NCBI GenBank assembly: GCA_012515085.1
Contig: JAAYZB010000059.1
Span: 1 to 19,703 of the forward strand
From: Acholeplasmataceae bacterium
GTDB taxonomy: Bacteria; Bacillota_I; Bacilli_A; Izemoplasmatales; Hujiaoplasmataceae
Length of the DNA: 19,703 nt
Direction: 5' to 3'
Shown one piece after another: positions 7,470 to 14,809 of the stretch. Under the pieces are notes generated by a model, which had not been told where the DNA came from, did no database searches, and saw only the letters and a program-made list of their open reading frames with translations. Positions within the stretch are counted from its first letter, which is position 1; every line of letters starts with the position of its first letter. Position numbers and translations under genes: made by a program.

Positions 7470-7640
7470 TTATCGTTTTTTCCGGGTTGAGTAGGAGAAA
7501 AACCCCGTCAGCAACAATAAATAGAGCGCCAATAGGATTTCGATGGTTCGATTTGTAATCCAAAGCCCAATAACTAATCCCACCACAATCAGATTGATGA
7601 GGTAAAAGCTAAGAAATACCCAGAATTTACGTTTATTCAC
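7470..7640 (-). CDS. Small two-TM membrane protein of 56 residues, unknown
   Basis: A short reading frame begins with GTG (7640-7638) and ends TAA (7470-7472). The product begins NKRKFWVFLSF and has two hydrophobic segments, about residues 6-27 and 33-50, separated by the polar turn TNRTIE. It ends in the strongly basic STRKKR, so the positive-inside rule puts both termini in the cytosol. The start overlaps the last 8 nt of surE, and an AAAGG lies 9 nt ahead. The stop is directly followed by the ylmE binding site. It fills the only gap in an otherwise gapless operon, which is the main support for it being real. I do not recognise a family; a role in the envelope is only a guess. Confidence 0.72.
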   Translation of the reverse strand: MNKRKFWVFLSFYLINLIVVGLVIGLWITNRTIEILLALYLLLLTGFFSYSTRKKR

Positions 7641-8361
7641 TTTGACCGACCTTTGCTTTCAATTCTTGAAGTCCTGATGTTGTTTGATTGGCAAACTTCA
7701 GTGGCGTGATTGATATGTACCCTTCCTCCATCGCCCATAAATCCGTTCCGGCTTGAAACGACACCGGTGTGAATCGGCGACGACTTTTGTACTTACCGTT
7801 CTCACTTTGTTGGAAGAAGTGTTCGGCTGGACGAAATCCCAAATCTGTAATGATGATCCCTTTGCTCTTCGAATGTTTTCTAGAGATGAAATTCACGTTC
7901 AATAAGTATTCTTTGCTCAACAGGCTGTGCGTCAGAATGAACGTCATCACCTCGTCAAAATCCATCATCGCTTTCGAAAAATCATCAAAATCCGCGGAAA
8001 AAGCAACTGCGGGTATATGGGCTTTTAAAGCTTCCATACAAGCTCCCACAGTTCCAGAATAGACCGTATCAGCCCCGACATTGAAGCCGTTGTTGATACC
8101 AGAGACGACCAAATCAGGATTCAAGTTAAGTCCATACAAGGCAAAGGAAACCGCATCGGCAGGAGTCCCTTCTACGCTATAAACATTTAGCGCGTGCTGA
8201 TGTACTTCTGCTTCACTCCAAAATACTCTCGATACGGAAGCCCCACTCATATGATGATGCGGGGCTACCAACGTCACCTCGCCATATGTCTTCATTTTGG
8301 CAACTAGGATTCGAATCCCCTCCGAATTGAAGCCATCGTCATTGGTCACAAGTATTTTCAT
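7633..8361 (-). CDS. surE: 5'/3'-nucleotidase SurE
   Basis: Metal-dependent phosphatase acting on nucleoside 5'- and 3'-monophosphates (and, in some species, short polyphosphate) in the cytosol. At 242 residues it has the usual length. Metal and active-site residues are visible: Asp8 and Asp9 in TNDDGFNSEGI, Ser39 in APHHHMSG, and Asn90 in SGINNGFNVGADTVYSGTVGA. Start ATG overlaps the yhbY stop as ATGA, so the two genes are translationally coupled. The 3' end overlaps the start of the small membrane protein by 8 nt. Confidence 0.96.
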   Translation of the reverse strand: MKILVTNDDGFNSEGIRILVAKMKTYGEVTLVAPHHHMSGASVSRVFWSEAEVHQHALNVYSVEGTPADAVSFALYGLNLNPDLVVSGINNGFNVGADTVYSGTVGACMEALKAHIPAVAFSADFDDFSKAMMDFDEVMTFILTHSLLSKEYLLNVNFISRKHSKSKGIIITDLGFRPAEHFFQQSENGKYKSRRRFTPVSFQAGTDLWAMEEGYISITPLKFANQTTSGLQELKAKVGQSE

Positions 8362-8651
8362 AATGGTAATTCAATCCCCCGCGTCAAGTTCGGATTTTTT
8401 TGATAAATAGTCAGCACTCTGCCGACTTTCTGAACCACTTCAATTGCTTCGTTTTCCAAAGCCGAGATAATTTGGTCACACTGTTCAAAAGCGGTGTTAA
8501 GCACACTAACTTTTCCTAATTCATTCTTCTTGAGATAGTCTTTGATCTGAATCAGTATGGTCGGAGTCAACCCTTCTTTTCCAATTTGGAATACCGGTTT
8601 TCTGGTTTGCGCCAATTGTTTCAAAGCACTGCGTTCTTTGCTTGTTAGCAT
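8358..8651 (-). CDS. yhbY: YhbY family CRM-domain RNA-binding protein
   Basis: A single CRM domain of 97 residues, a fold that binds pre-50S ribosomes or 23S rRNA precursors in bacteria. The family start LTSKERSALKQLA and the GxxG loop GKEG (24-27) followed by LTP are clear, as are the later LGKVSVLN and VGRVLTIYQ strands. It is the size of E. coli YhbY and Bacillus YqeI. It begins 17 nt after the stop of the upstream mgtE, with AAAGGAAAA about 12 nt ahead, a rather long spacing. The stop overlaps the start of surE. Confidence 0.93.
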   Translation of the reverse strand: MLTSKERSALKQLAQTRKPVFQIGKEGLTPTILIQIKDYLKKNELGKVSVLNTAFEQCDQIISALENEAIEVVQKVGRVLTIYQKNPNLTRGIELPL

Positions 8652-8668
8652 ATTCTTCGTTTTCCTTT

Positions 8669-10111
8669 CTATAGGTAAAGTGGTAAGAGAATTGCCAAAC
8701 TGATCGCATAGTAAATCGATAAGGCGATAATATCAGTAATTGTTGTAATAAATGGACCGGAAGCAACCGCTGGATCGATTTTCATCCGGTCCAGTCCTAA
8801 AGGAATCACCGCACCCAAAATCGTAGAAATCGTCAACGTGAGCCAAAGGGCGAATCCAGTCACAATTCCCGTTAGAAGACTCCGATGATCTGCCAAGATC
8901 CCGGTTGTGATCCAATTTGTCAATAGAACCAACAGAAAGACCAAAATCCCGATCAATGCCCCTTGCAAGATGCCGGTCCCTACCTCTCGAAAAAGGTACT
9001 TCCCCATGGTCTTTCGAGTCAGTTCTGGTTTCCCACCGGTTAGATAACGAATCATGACCGCCAAACTTTGAGTACCGGAGTTTCCAGCCATATCTAAGAT
9101 GAGAGGCAAATAAACCGCTAACTTTGAAGAAAGCAAGATGGCTCCGGCAGATGCAGTCATACTTCCTTCAAATAAGGATAAGATCAATGAAGTGCCCATA
9201 CTGAGAAGCAATAATACGGAAAGCCAAGGCAAGCGGTTTTTGACCGAATCCAGTACGGTATCGGTTTTAAGATCGATATCTCCATCTGCCAGACCAGCAA
9301 AACGAGCATAATCTTCCGATTTTGTATCGCTAATGATATCCATTAAATCATCATGAGTCACAATCCCAACCAAATGTTCCGTGTCATCCACAATGGCCAT
9401 CGATGATTCACCATATTCCTGCATCATCAATGCCACATCTTCTTTATCGTCTCCGGGATGAGCGTAAAACAATCTGGTTTCCATGATATCCGCGATTTTT
9501 TCTTCAGCTCGGGCAATGATCAAGGTTTTGAGTTTCAAATAGCCGACCAGTTGATGCTCATCTACCACATAGATAATGGAAATATATTCTGTGTCACCAG
9601 CGATGGCAACTACTTTTTTCATCGCTTCTCTTACCGTCATCGCACACGTAAGACGAATGAAACTGTTGGACATAGCCGAACCAATTTCGTCTTCAGAATA
9701 TGCCCAGAGCTTATTGATTTCCGCTCGTTTCTTTGGTGATAAACGATGGACAAGAGAGATATCCAATTCCTCTTCTTCCAAATAATGCAATAAATCGACA
9801 GCATCATCGGATTCCATCCGATCGATGATCTTGACCGCATCAACCGCGGGCAAAGATTGGATAATCGAAATGGCTTCCTCTTCAGAGAAGTGTTCGAAAA
9901 TCGATGCCGAAAAATCGGGATTGAACGCCTGCAACAATTGTTTTCTGGTAAGGCTATCCAAATCGCAAAATACTCGTGACAAGTCATAGGGATGGAATTC
10001 CGTGAGCATTGATTCCAACTTGCTGCTGTTGCCTTGATGGGTTTGGATCAAACGCGTAATCGTCTCTTTGTAATCGTGCTCTTCTTGGAGGATTTTGGTT
10101 TCTTCATCCAT
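8669..10111 (-). CDS. mgtE: Magnesium transporter MgtE (second of a tandem pair)
   Basis: 480-residue Mg2+ channel/transporter of the inner membrane. Domains in order: helical MgtE N domain (about 35-135, with DRMESDDAVDLL), two CBS domains (about 140-265, with VREAMKKVVAIA, YVVDEHQLVGYLKL and AIVDDTEHLVGIVTHDDLMDII), a connecting helix, and five membrane helices from about residue 295. Pore-region signatures are LILDMAGNSGTQSLAVMIRYL and KIDPAVASGPFITTITD near the C-terminus. By family knowledge, Mg2+ bound by N and CBS domains closes the pore. It starts 15 nt after the preceding mgtE stop, with GGAGGAGGGG as binding site. It is clearly diverged from its neighbour, so not a recent copy. No Mg-sensing leader is seen. 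Confidence 0.96.
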   Translation of the reverse strand: MDEETKILQEEHDYKETITRLIQTHQGNSSKLESMLTEFHPYDLSRVFCDLDSLTRKQLLQAFNPDFSASIFEHFSEEEAISIIQSLPAVDAVKIIDRMESDDAVDLLHYLEEEELDISLVHRLSPKKRAEINKLWAYSEDEIGSAMSNSFIRLTCAMTVREAMKKVVAIAGDTEYISIIYVVDEHQLVGYLKLKTLIIARAEEKIADIMETRLFYAHPGDDKEDVALMMQEYGESSMAIVDDTEHLVGIVTHDDLMDIISDTKSEDYARFAGLADGDIDLKTDTVLDSVKNRLPWLSVLLLLSMGTSLILSLFEGSMTASAGAILLSSKLAVYLPLILDMAGNSGTQSLAVMIRYLTGGKPELTRKTMGKYLFREVGTGILQGALIGILVFLLVLLTNWITTGILADHRSLLTGIVTGFALWLTLTISTILGAVIPLGLDRMKIDPAVASGPFITTITDIIALSIYYAISLAILLPLYL

Positions 10112-10126
10112 CTTTGCCCCTCCTCC

Positions 10127-11524
10127 CTAGAGATAGCTGGCCAGCATCAGACTGGCCAAGCCAAAATAGATCAAGAGCGATATGATGTCACTGATCGTTG
10201 TAATAAATGGCCCGGAAGCCACTGCTGGGTCTGCTTTCAAAAAGCTGATCACAAGCGGAATCAGCGAACCCACTAAAGTACTGATTATCAAAGCAACGGC
10301 TATTGACAAAGCGATTACTAAAGCGAACGGCAGTATGTGGGCAAAGGAATCGCCACTAATCAACCTCACCAAAAAAACCAAGATAAAGAGCATGATCGCA
10401 ATCGCAATCCCATTGATGATTCCTGTTATCATTTCACGATACAGATGTTTTCGGATTTCTTTTCGGGTATCCAATTGGTTGGTCGCAAACAAACGGATGA
10501 CCACGCCTAGGCTTTGAGTACCCGTGTTTCCCGCCAAATTCAAAACGAGCGGCATGAAGACCGCCAACACCGGAATCATTGTTAAAACAGAGTTGAAACC
10601 AGTGATGATCGAACTGGTGATGACATTGATCGCCAGTAAGATGATCAACCATGGCAACCGTTTTTTAACGGTCGAAAAAATGGTCTCCTTCTCAATATCT
10701 ATCGTCACATCGGAAACAGCGGCCAATTTTGAAAAGTCTTCATCTGATTCTTTGTTCAACACCTCGAACATATCGTCAAAAGCGACAACACCCAATATTT
10801 TGCCATCTTGATCCACCACTGGCAACAATAAGAAGTCGTAGTTTTTCATTAAAAGGATCGCATCTTCATTTTTCGTCCACGGAGTGACGGTAATCAGATT
10901 TTCAGTCATGATGTCTTTAATTAACGCTTTGGGCTGATTCCCGGCGGAAATGATTTCTTTTAAGGAAAGCACGCCGATCAGGACGCCATCATCAACCACA
11001 TAGAGATTGTTGATGAATTCGACTTCCGGCGCATTCGCTACCATGGTCTTGATAGCTTCCTTCACCGTGTTTTCGGGTTGTATCTCCAAATAGTTGTTGT
11101 TCATGATCGATCCGACGAGTGCATCATCATAATCAAGCATGGCTTTGATAGAAATCCGTTTTGTTTGGTTGATGAGAGAAAGAAAAGTCACGCGTTCTTC
11201 GGGCTCTTCAATACTTTCGATAATATCAATCAGGTCGTCGCTCTCCATCGCATTCAAGATTGGACCAATCCCGCTACGAGGCAAATCCTTCAACACACCA
11301 TACGCAGTCTCCGGTGGCAATTGACTGATGATGCTTGCCATTTGTGATGGAAGGAAACAGCGAGCGAACTTTCTTCGCGAAGGTTGATCGAGGACAAGGA
11401 GACTCTGGGATAATTCATAATCATGGAAAAGGTCCAGACTTTCGCGTTTTTCCATTAATGGAAGATCACTGTTAAGCAAACGGATTATGTCGGATTCAAC
11501 CTTATAGAAATCGTCATTATCCAT
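10127..11524 (-). CDS. mgtE: Magnesium transporter MgtE (first of a tandem pair)
   Basis: 465-residue MgtE with the same order as its neighbour: N domain (about 20-130, with NAMESDDLIDIIESIEEPEE), CBS pair (about 135-260, with YVVDDGVLIGVLSLKEII and PVVDQDGKILGVVAFDDMF), connecting helix, and five membrane helices from about 290. The signatures are FMPLVLNLAGNTGTQSLGVVIRL and ADPAVASGPFITTISD. It is the first gene of the long operon and has a strong AAGGAGGGGG binding site. Outside the pore signatures it differs widely from the other copy, so the pair may form distinct channels or a heterodimer, which is inference. Confidence 0.96.
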   Translation of the reverse strand: MDNDDFYKVESDIIRLLNSDLPLMEKRESLDLFHDYELSQSLLVLDQPSRRKFARCFLPSQMASIISQLPPETAYGVLKDLPRSGIGPILNAMESDDLIDIIESIEEPEERVTFLSLINQTKRISIKAMLDYDDALVGSIMNNNYLEIQPENTVKEAIKTMVANAPEVEFINNLYVVDDGVLIGVLSLKEIISAGNQPKALIKDIMTENLITVTPWTKNEDAILLMKNYDFLLLPVVDQDGKILGVVAFDDMFEVLNKESDEDFSKLAAVSDVTIDIEKETIFSTVKKRLPWLIILLAINVITSSIITGFNSVLTMIPVLAVFMPLVLNLAGNTGTQSLGVVIRLFATNQLDTRKEIRKHLYREMITGIINGIAIAIMLFILVFLVRLISGDSFAHILPFALVIALSIAVALIISTLVGSLIPLVISFLKADPAVASGPFITTISDIISLLIYFGLASLMLASYL

Positions 11525-11551
11525 GGATTGCCCCCTCCTTTCCCTCGTATG

Positions 11552-11580
11552 ATTGTATCATCAAGGCTGATTCATTACAA
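11552..11580 (-). promoter_or_regulatory. Promoter of the mgtE-mgtE-yhbY-surE-ylmE-sepF-ylmG block
   Basis: Minus-strand TTGTAA (11580-11575) and TACAAT (11557-11552) are 17 nt apart, with a TGA directly before the -10 box, an extended -10 form. It lies between the ftsZ terminator and mgtE. The leader is only about 20 nt, which leaves no room for a magnesium riboswitch. Confidence 0.7.
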
Positions 11581-11592
11581 CTAATCACCAAG

Positions 11593-11614
11593 AAAAAAGG
11601 CCGAGTATCGGCCT
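11593..11614 (-). terminator. Rho-independent terminator of ftsZ
   Basis: A 7-bp GC-rich stem (AGGCCGA / TCGGCCT, 11598-11614) with a TAC loop is followed by six T on the minus strand. It begins 2 nt after the ftsZ stop and separates ftsZ from the mgtE operon. Confidence 0.88.
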
Positions 11615-11616
11615 GG

Positions 11617-12789
11617 TTATTTCCGGAATCTTTCTTTAAGCCAGGAAGGAATCTGAATGTCCTCGGCTTCTTCATCAGCCGGCTTTTTCAATGATTCGGC
11701 CTCTTTATTATTTTTGTTTTTCTTCTTTGCTTCCTTCTTTGACAATCGACTTGGTTTTGAAACCATTTCGACAGGCTGGCTCTCCGGCTCAAGCGGAGTC
11801 TCCGCTCGCTGAATTGTGTATTCTTTGAAAAGAGGGTCTTCACTGAATCCAGTCGCGATGACCGTTACAATAATCTCGTCATGCAAATCAGAGTTGATGG
11901 CAGAACCGTAAATCACGTTGATATCGGTTGTGGACGATTTTTGAATTTCTTCGATAATTTCGTTAATTTCATAAAGCGACGCATCGAAACCAGAAGTGAT
12001 GTTCACGATAGCATCGGTTGCGCCATTGATGGAGGTTTCGAGCAAGGGACTGCGAATTGCCGCCCTTGCTGCTTCTACCGCACGATTATCACCTTCCGCA
12101 ATGCCAATGCCCATCAATGCAGTCCCTTTATCTTTCATGACTGTCTTGACATCCGCAAAATCCACGTTGACGACACCAGGAACTGCGATAATCTCTGTGA
12201 TGCCTTGAACGCCTTGACGCAAGACATTGTCTGCCTCGCGAAACGCATCTAGATAAGGTGTGTTTTTATCAACGATATAAAGTAGTTTGTCATTGGGAAT
12301 TGCAATCAGCGTATCCACATAGGGTTTCAGTTCTTCCAAGCCTTGAATGGCCACACTCATTCTTTTACGGCCTTCAAAGCCAAACGGTTTGGTCACGATG
12401 CCGATGGTCAAGCAACCCATTTCTCGAGCAATTCTAGCGATAACTGGCGCTGCTCCGGTCCCGGTGCCGCCTCCCATACCTGCCGTGATGAACACCATGT
12501 CGGTATCCGCAAGCAAATCCCGAATCTCATCTTCGGATTCCAAGGCCGCTTGTCTGCCAATATCCGGACTGGCTCCGGCGCCTAACCCTCGCGTCAACAT
12601 TTTTCCTAGTTGTAGGCGAACATCGGCTTTCGACAATTTCAAAACTTGGGCATCGGTATTCATTGCCACAAACTCAACGCCTTGAACGTCGTTTTCGATC
12701 ATGCGATTAATGGCAGATCCTCCGCCACCGCCGACACCAATCACTTTGATGTTCGGCTTCTGGTTGAATTTGTCGTTGAGATCGAACAT
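11617..12789 (-). CDS. ftsZ: Cell division protein FtsZ
   Basis: Tubulin-like GTPase that forms the division ring at midcell. The product has 390 residues. It shows the N-terminal IKVIGVGGGGGSAINRMI, the tubulin signature GGGTGTG (106-112), the T7-loop region with NVDFADVKTVM, a long charged Lys/Glu-rich linker (about 320-375), and a C-terminal peptide IQIPSWLKERFRK that should bind SepF or FtsA. The frame also opens 7 codons earlier at a TTG, but the ATG at 12789 has AAGGGGG six bases ahead and is preferred. It has its own promoter and terminator, with no ftsA or ftsQ beside it; SepF is encoded 5 kb away on the same strand. The Trp in the C-terminal peptide replaces the more common Phe. Confidence 0.97.
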   Translation of the reverse strand: MFDLNDKFNQKPNIKVIGVGGGGGSAINRMIENDVQGVEFVAMNTDAQVLKLSKADVRLQLGKMLTRGLGAGASPDIGRQAALESEDEIRDLLADTDMVFITAGMGGGTGTGAAPVIARIAREMGCLTIGIVTKPFGFEGRKRMSVAIQGLEELKPYVDTLIAIPNDKLLYIVDKNTPYLDAFREADNVLRQGVQGITEIIAVPGVVNVDFADVKTVMKDKGTALMGIGIAEGDNRAVEAARAAIRSPLLETSINGATDAIVNITSGFDASLYEINEIIEEIQKSSTTDINVIYGSAINSDLHDEIIVTVIATGFSEDPLFKEYTIQRAETPLEPESQPVEMVSKPSRLSKKEAKKKNKNNKEAESLKKPADEEAEDIQIPSWLKERFRK

Positions 12790-12871
12790 ATTATCCCCCT
12801 TGTTTTTCAAACCATCGGCTGGATCTAATCCAAATGCAAGCGATTGCTGAAAAACTTGTTATGTATCTATT

Positions 12872-12900
12872 ATTATATGTTTTCATTGTATTTTTTTCAA
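12872..12900 (-). promoter_or_regulatory. Promoter of ftsZ
   Basis: TTGAAA (12900-12895) and TATAAT (12877-12872) on the minus strand with a 17-nt spacer in a very A/T-rich stretch. The predicted start near 12865 gives a leader of about 75 nt. The 12790-12952 gap contains this promoter and no gene. Confidence 0.85.
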
Positions 12901-12952
12901 TATGATTTAACTGTTTTCGCTTGGAAGACGGACAAGCGTGTGAACAATTTTA

Positions 12953-14077
12953 CTAATATCCCACAATCGGCTTGGCTTTTTCGATCATTTCCTTGAAAAA
13001 ATCTCCCATGCGATCTGCCAATATTGCCTCGCGGATTTGATGCATCAATCGTTTGAGAAAATAAAGATTGTGATAAGAAAGCAAGCGAAGGCCTAAGATT
13101 TCTTCAGATTTAAACAAATGGCGAAGATAACTTCGCGTATATTGCCTGCAGACCTTGCAATCACATGCCGGATCGAGTGGCGTCAGATCTTCTGCATATC
13201 GTTTGTTCTTCACTACGATTTTTCCTTCTGAAGTCATGGCAGAGCCATGTCGAGCAATTCGCGTGGGCAAGACGCAATCAAACATATCAATTCCGTGCAT
13301 GACCCCATTTATCAAATCAAATGGATCGCCAACTCCCATCAAATATCTGGGTTTCTCTGTTGGCATAACCGTTGCCATCATTTCCAAAACAGCTTTCATT
13401 TCTGCTTTAGACTCGCCGATCGATAAACCGCCAATGGCGTATCCCGGAAAATCCAATTTGATCAGTTCATCCAGACAATGACGGCGCAAATCTGGGTATG
13501 GTCCACCTTGCACAATTCCAAACAACGCTTGTGAATCGCTCTTTTGATGAGCTTTTTTACCTCTTTCCGCCCATCGAATCGTTCGCTCTACCGATGCTTT
13601 CAGATAGTCATAACCCGCATCAAAAGGCGGACACTCATCAAAACTCATGATGATATCAGAACCAAGAATATTTTGAATGTGGATGCTGTCTTCGGGCGAC
13701 ATCTCCAAAGGAGCTCCGGATAAATGATGGCGAAAAACAACTCCCTCTTCCCTAATTTTTCGGATACTGGAAAGACTAAATACTTGAAATCCGCCCGAGT
13801 CGGTCAATAAAGCTCCGTCCCAATTCATGAACGATTTCGTTCCGCCATGTCGTTCAATGATGTCTGTTCCCGGTTGAAGCCACAGATGATAGGTGTTCGC
13901 TAAAATCAAGCCTTCACTGACTTCCTTAATTTCGTCTGGCTCCAGGGTTTTCACGGTTGCCGCAGTACCGACGGGCATAAAAACCGGCGTCGGAATATCG
14001 CCGCTTGAAGTATGTAAAATCCCACATCGTGCTCCAGATTGTTTGCAGATGTGGGTAAGTTCAAAAGTGACTGCCAT
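12953..14077 (-). CDS. tgt: tRNA-guanine transglycosylase (preQ1 inserting)
   Basis: Cytosolic enzyme that exchanges guanine-34 of GUN-anticodon tRNAs for the queuosine precursor preQ1. At 374 residues it has the bacterial length. Visible are MPVGTAATVKTL, the base-binding LTDSGGFQVFSLS with catalytic Asp93, FDECPPF, GIVQGG, YAIGGLSIGE, the nucleophile region FDCVLPTRIARHG, and the zinc site CDCKVC plus a His in SYHNLYFL. The ATG is 3 nt after the pduL stop, with only a weak GGGGTT ahead, so it is likely coupled to pduL. Together with queA and the transporter in this window it supports queuosine salvage. No good terminator follows before the ftsZ promoter. Confidence 0.97.
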   Translation of the reverse strand: MAVTFELTHICKQSGARCGILHTSSGDIPTPVFMPVGTAATVKTLEPDEIKEVSEGLILANTYHLWLQPGTDIIERHGGTKSFMNWDGALLTDSGGFQVFSLSSIRKIREEGVVFRHHLSGAPLEMSPEDSIHIQNILGSDIIMSFDECPPFDAGYDYLKASVERTIRWAERGKKAHQKSDSQALFGIVQGGPYPDLRRHCLDELIKLDFPGYAIGGLSIGESKAEMKAVLEMMATVMPTEKPRYLMGVGDPFDLINGVMHGIDMFDCVLPTRIARHGSAMTSEGKIVVKNKRYAEDLTPLDPACDCKVCRQYTRSYLRHLFKSEEILGLRLLSYHNLYFLKRLMHQIREAILADRMGDFFKEMIEKAKPIVGY

Positions 14078-14080
14078 TGT

Positions 14081-14653
14081 TTAAAGAATAACCCCGGTCA
14101 TTTCCCCAGTTATTCCCGCTGCATTGCCTTCGTCAGTGTCAATGTGCATAGCTGATGCAAAATCATCGCGCACTCGAATAACAACATCTCCGAATATCAA
14201 GGATCGATCATTGGTCGATATTTTCACTGAAACCACGTCTTTATCCTTTAATTGGAAGCGCCGAGCGTCATCTGGCGTCAGATGAATATGTCGTTTGGCA
14301 ATGATGACACCTTCTGAAATTTCAATCATTCCCTTCGGTCCAACGATTTTACACGGGGCACTTTTATAGGTATCTCCCGATTCTCGTATTGGAGCGATAA
14401 GGCCAATCATTCTAGCATCTGTTGCGGATAATTCCACTTGGGTCTTATTACGAGTCGGGCCTAAAATCGAGACGTTTGCCAATTCTTTTTTGGGCCCAAC
14501 AATCGTCACTTTTTCTTCGGCTGCGTATTGTCCCGGTTGAGACAACATCTTTTTGATAGTTAATTGATATTGATCTCCAAATAGGGTTGCCAGATCCCCT
14601 TGGCTCAGATGTACATGTCTTGCAGAAACTTCTACCAGTATTTTTCGGTCCAT
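14081..14653 (-). CDS. pduL: Phosphotransacylase PduL
   Basis: Converts acyl-CoA and phosphate to acyl-phosphate and CoA (acetyl- or propanoyl-CoA), feeding acetate kinase for ATP in fermentation. The 190-residue product has both beta-barrel domains. The metal-binding His motifs are SARHVHLS (His13, His15) and KRHIHLTPDD (His122, His124), with a further HIDTDEGNAAG at 170-180. It starts directly at the catalytic domain, without the N-terminal extension that targets PduL to microcompartments, and no shell protein gene is nearby. It therefore likely acts in the cytosol as a Pta replacement. Start ATG is preceded by AGGAGG. It is co-directional with tgt, an unusual partner. Confidence 0.93.
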   Translation of the reverse strand: MDRKILVEVSARHVHLSQGDLATLFGDQYQLTIKKMLSQPGQYAAEEKVTIVGPKKELANVSILGPTRNKTQVELSATDARMIGLIAPIRESGDTYKSAPCKIVGPKGMIEISEGVIIAKRHIHLTPDDARRFQLKDKDVVSVKISTNDRSLIFGDVVIRVRDDFASAMHIDTDEGNAAGITGEMTGVIL

Positions 14654-14688
14654 ATGAATCCTCCTGTTGTCAAAAATTAATCAAGCAT

Positions 14689-14717
14689 AGTTTACTACTA
14701 TTTGGCTGTTTTCGCAA
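14689..14717 (-). promoter_or_regulatory. Possible promoter of pduL-tgt
   Basis: Minus-strand TTGCGA (14717-14712) and TAAACT (14694-14689) are 17 nt apart. Both boxes are imperfect, so this is a weak call. Some promoter is expected here because the region is divergent with the transporter gene. Confidence 0.35.
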
Positions 14718-14734
14718 ACCTTATCACGTTTTTG

Positions 14735-14762
14735 TTGTATTTTCTCCCTGATTTGTTATAAT
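14735..14762 (+). promoter_or_regulatory. Promoter of the queuosine-precursor transporter
   Basis: TTGTAT (14735-14740) and TATAAT (14757-14762) are separated by 16 nt, with TGT immediately before the -10 box, giving an extended -10. The leader to the ATG at 14810 is about 40 nt. Confidence 0.75.
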
Positions 14763-14809
14763 GTTATCGCATTTATATCTTCGTCTTGTTGAAGGAAGGA
14801 TTCTGTTTT

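Noticed and set aside
8740..10225. Near-identical stretch around 8744-8765 and 10196-10217 as a DNA repeat
   Set aside because: It encodes the conserved DPAVASGPFITT pore motif in both mgtE genes, so the similarity is explained by protein conservation.
10182..10517. Plus-strand frame of 111 codons opposite mgtE
   Set aside because: It is antisense to the membrane part of a clear MgtE gene, has no binding site and gives no recognisable protein.
11525..11592. Magnesium riboswitch upstream of mgtE
   Set aside because: Only about 70 nt separate mgtE from the ftsZ terminator, and the mapped promoter leaves a leader of about 20 nt, far too short.
11881..12252. Plus-strand frame of 123 codons opposite ftsZ
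   Set aside because: It is a shadow of the conserved FtsZ GTPase domain; no promoter or binding site.
12910..12945. Hairpin CGCTTG / CAAGCG after tgt as a terminator
   Set aside because: The 6-bp stem has a 9-nt loop and no T run follows on the minus strand.
14081..14653. Bacterial microcompartment locus around pduL
   Set aside because: No shell protein, no encapsulation peptide on PduL, and the neighbours are tRNA-modification genes.
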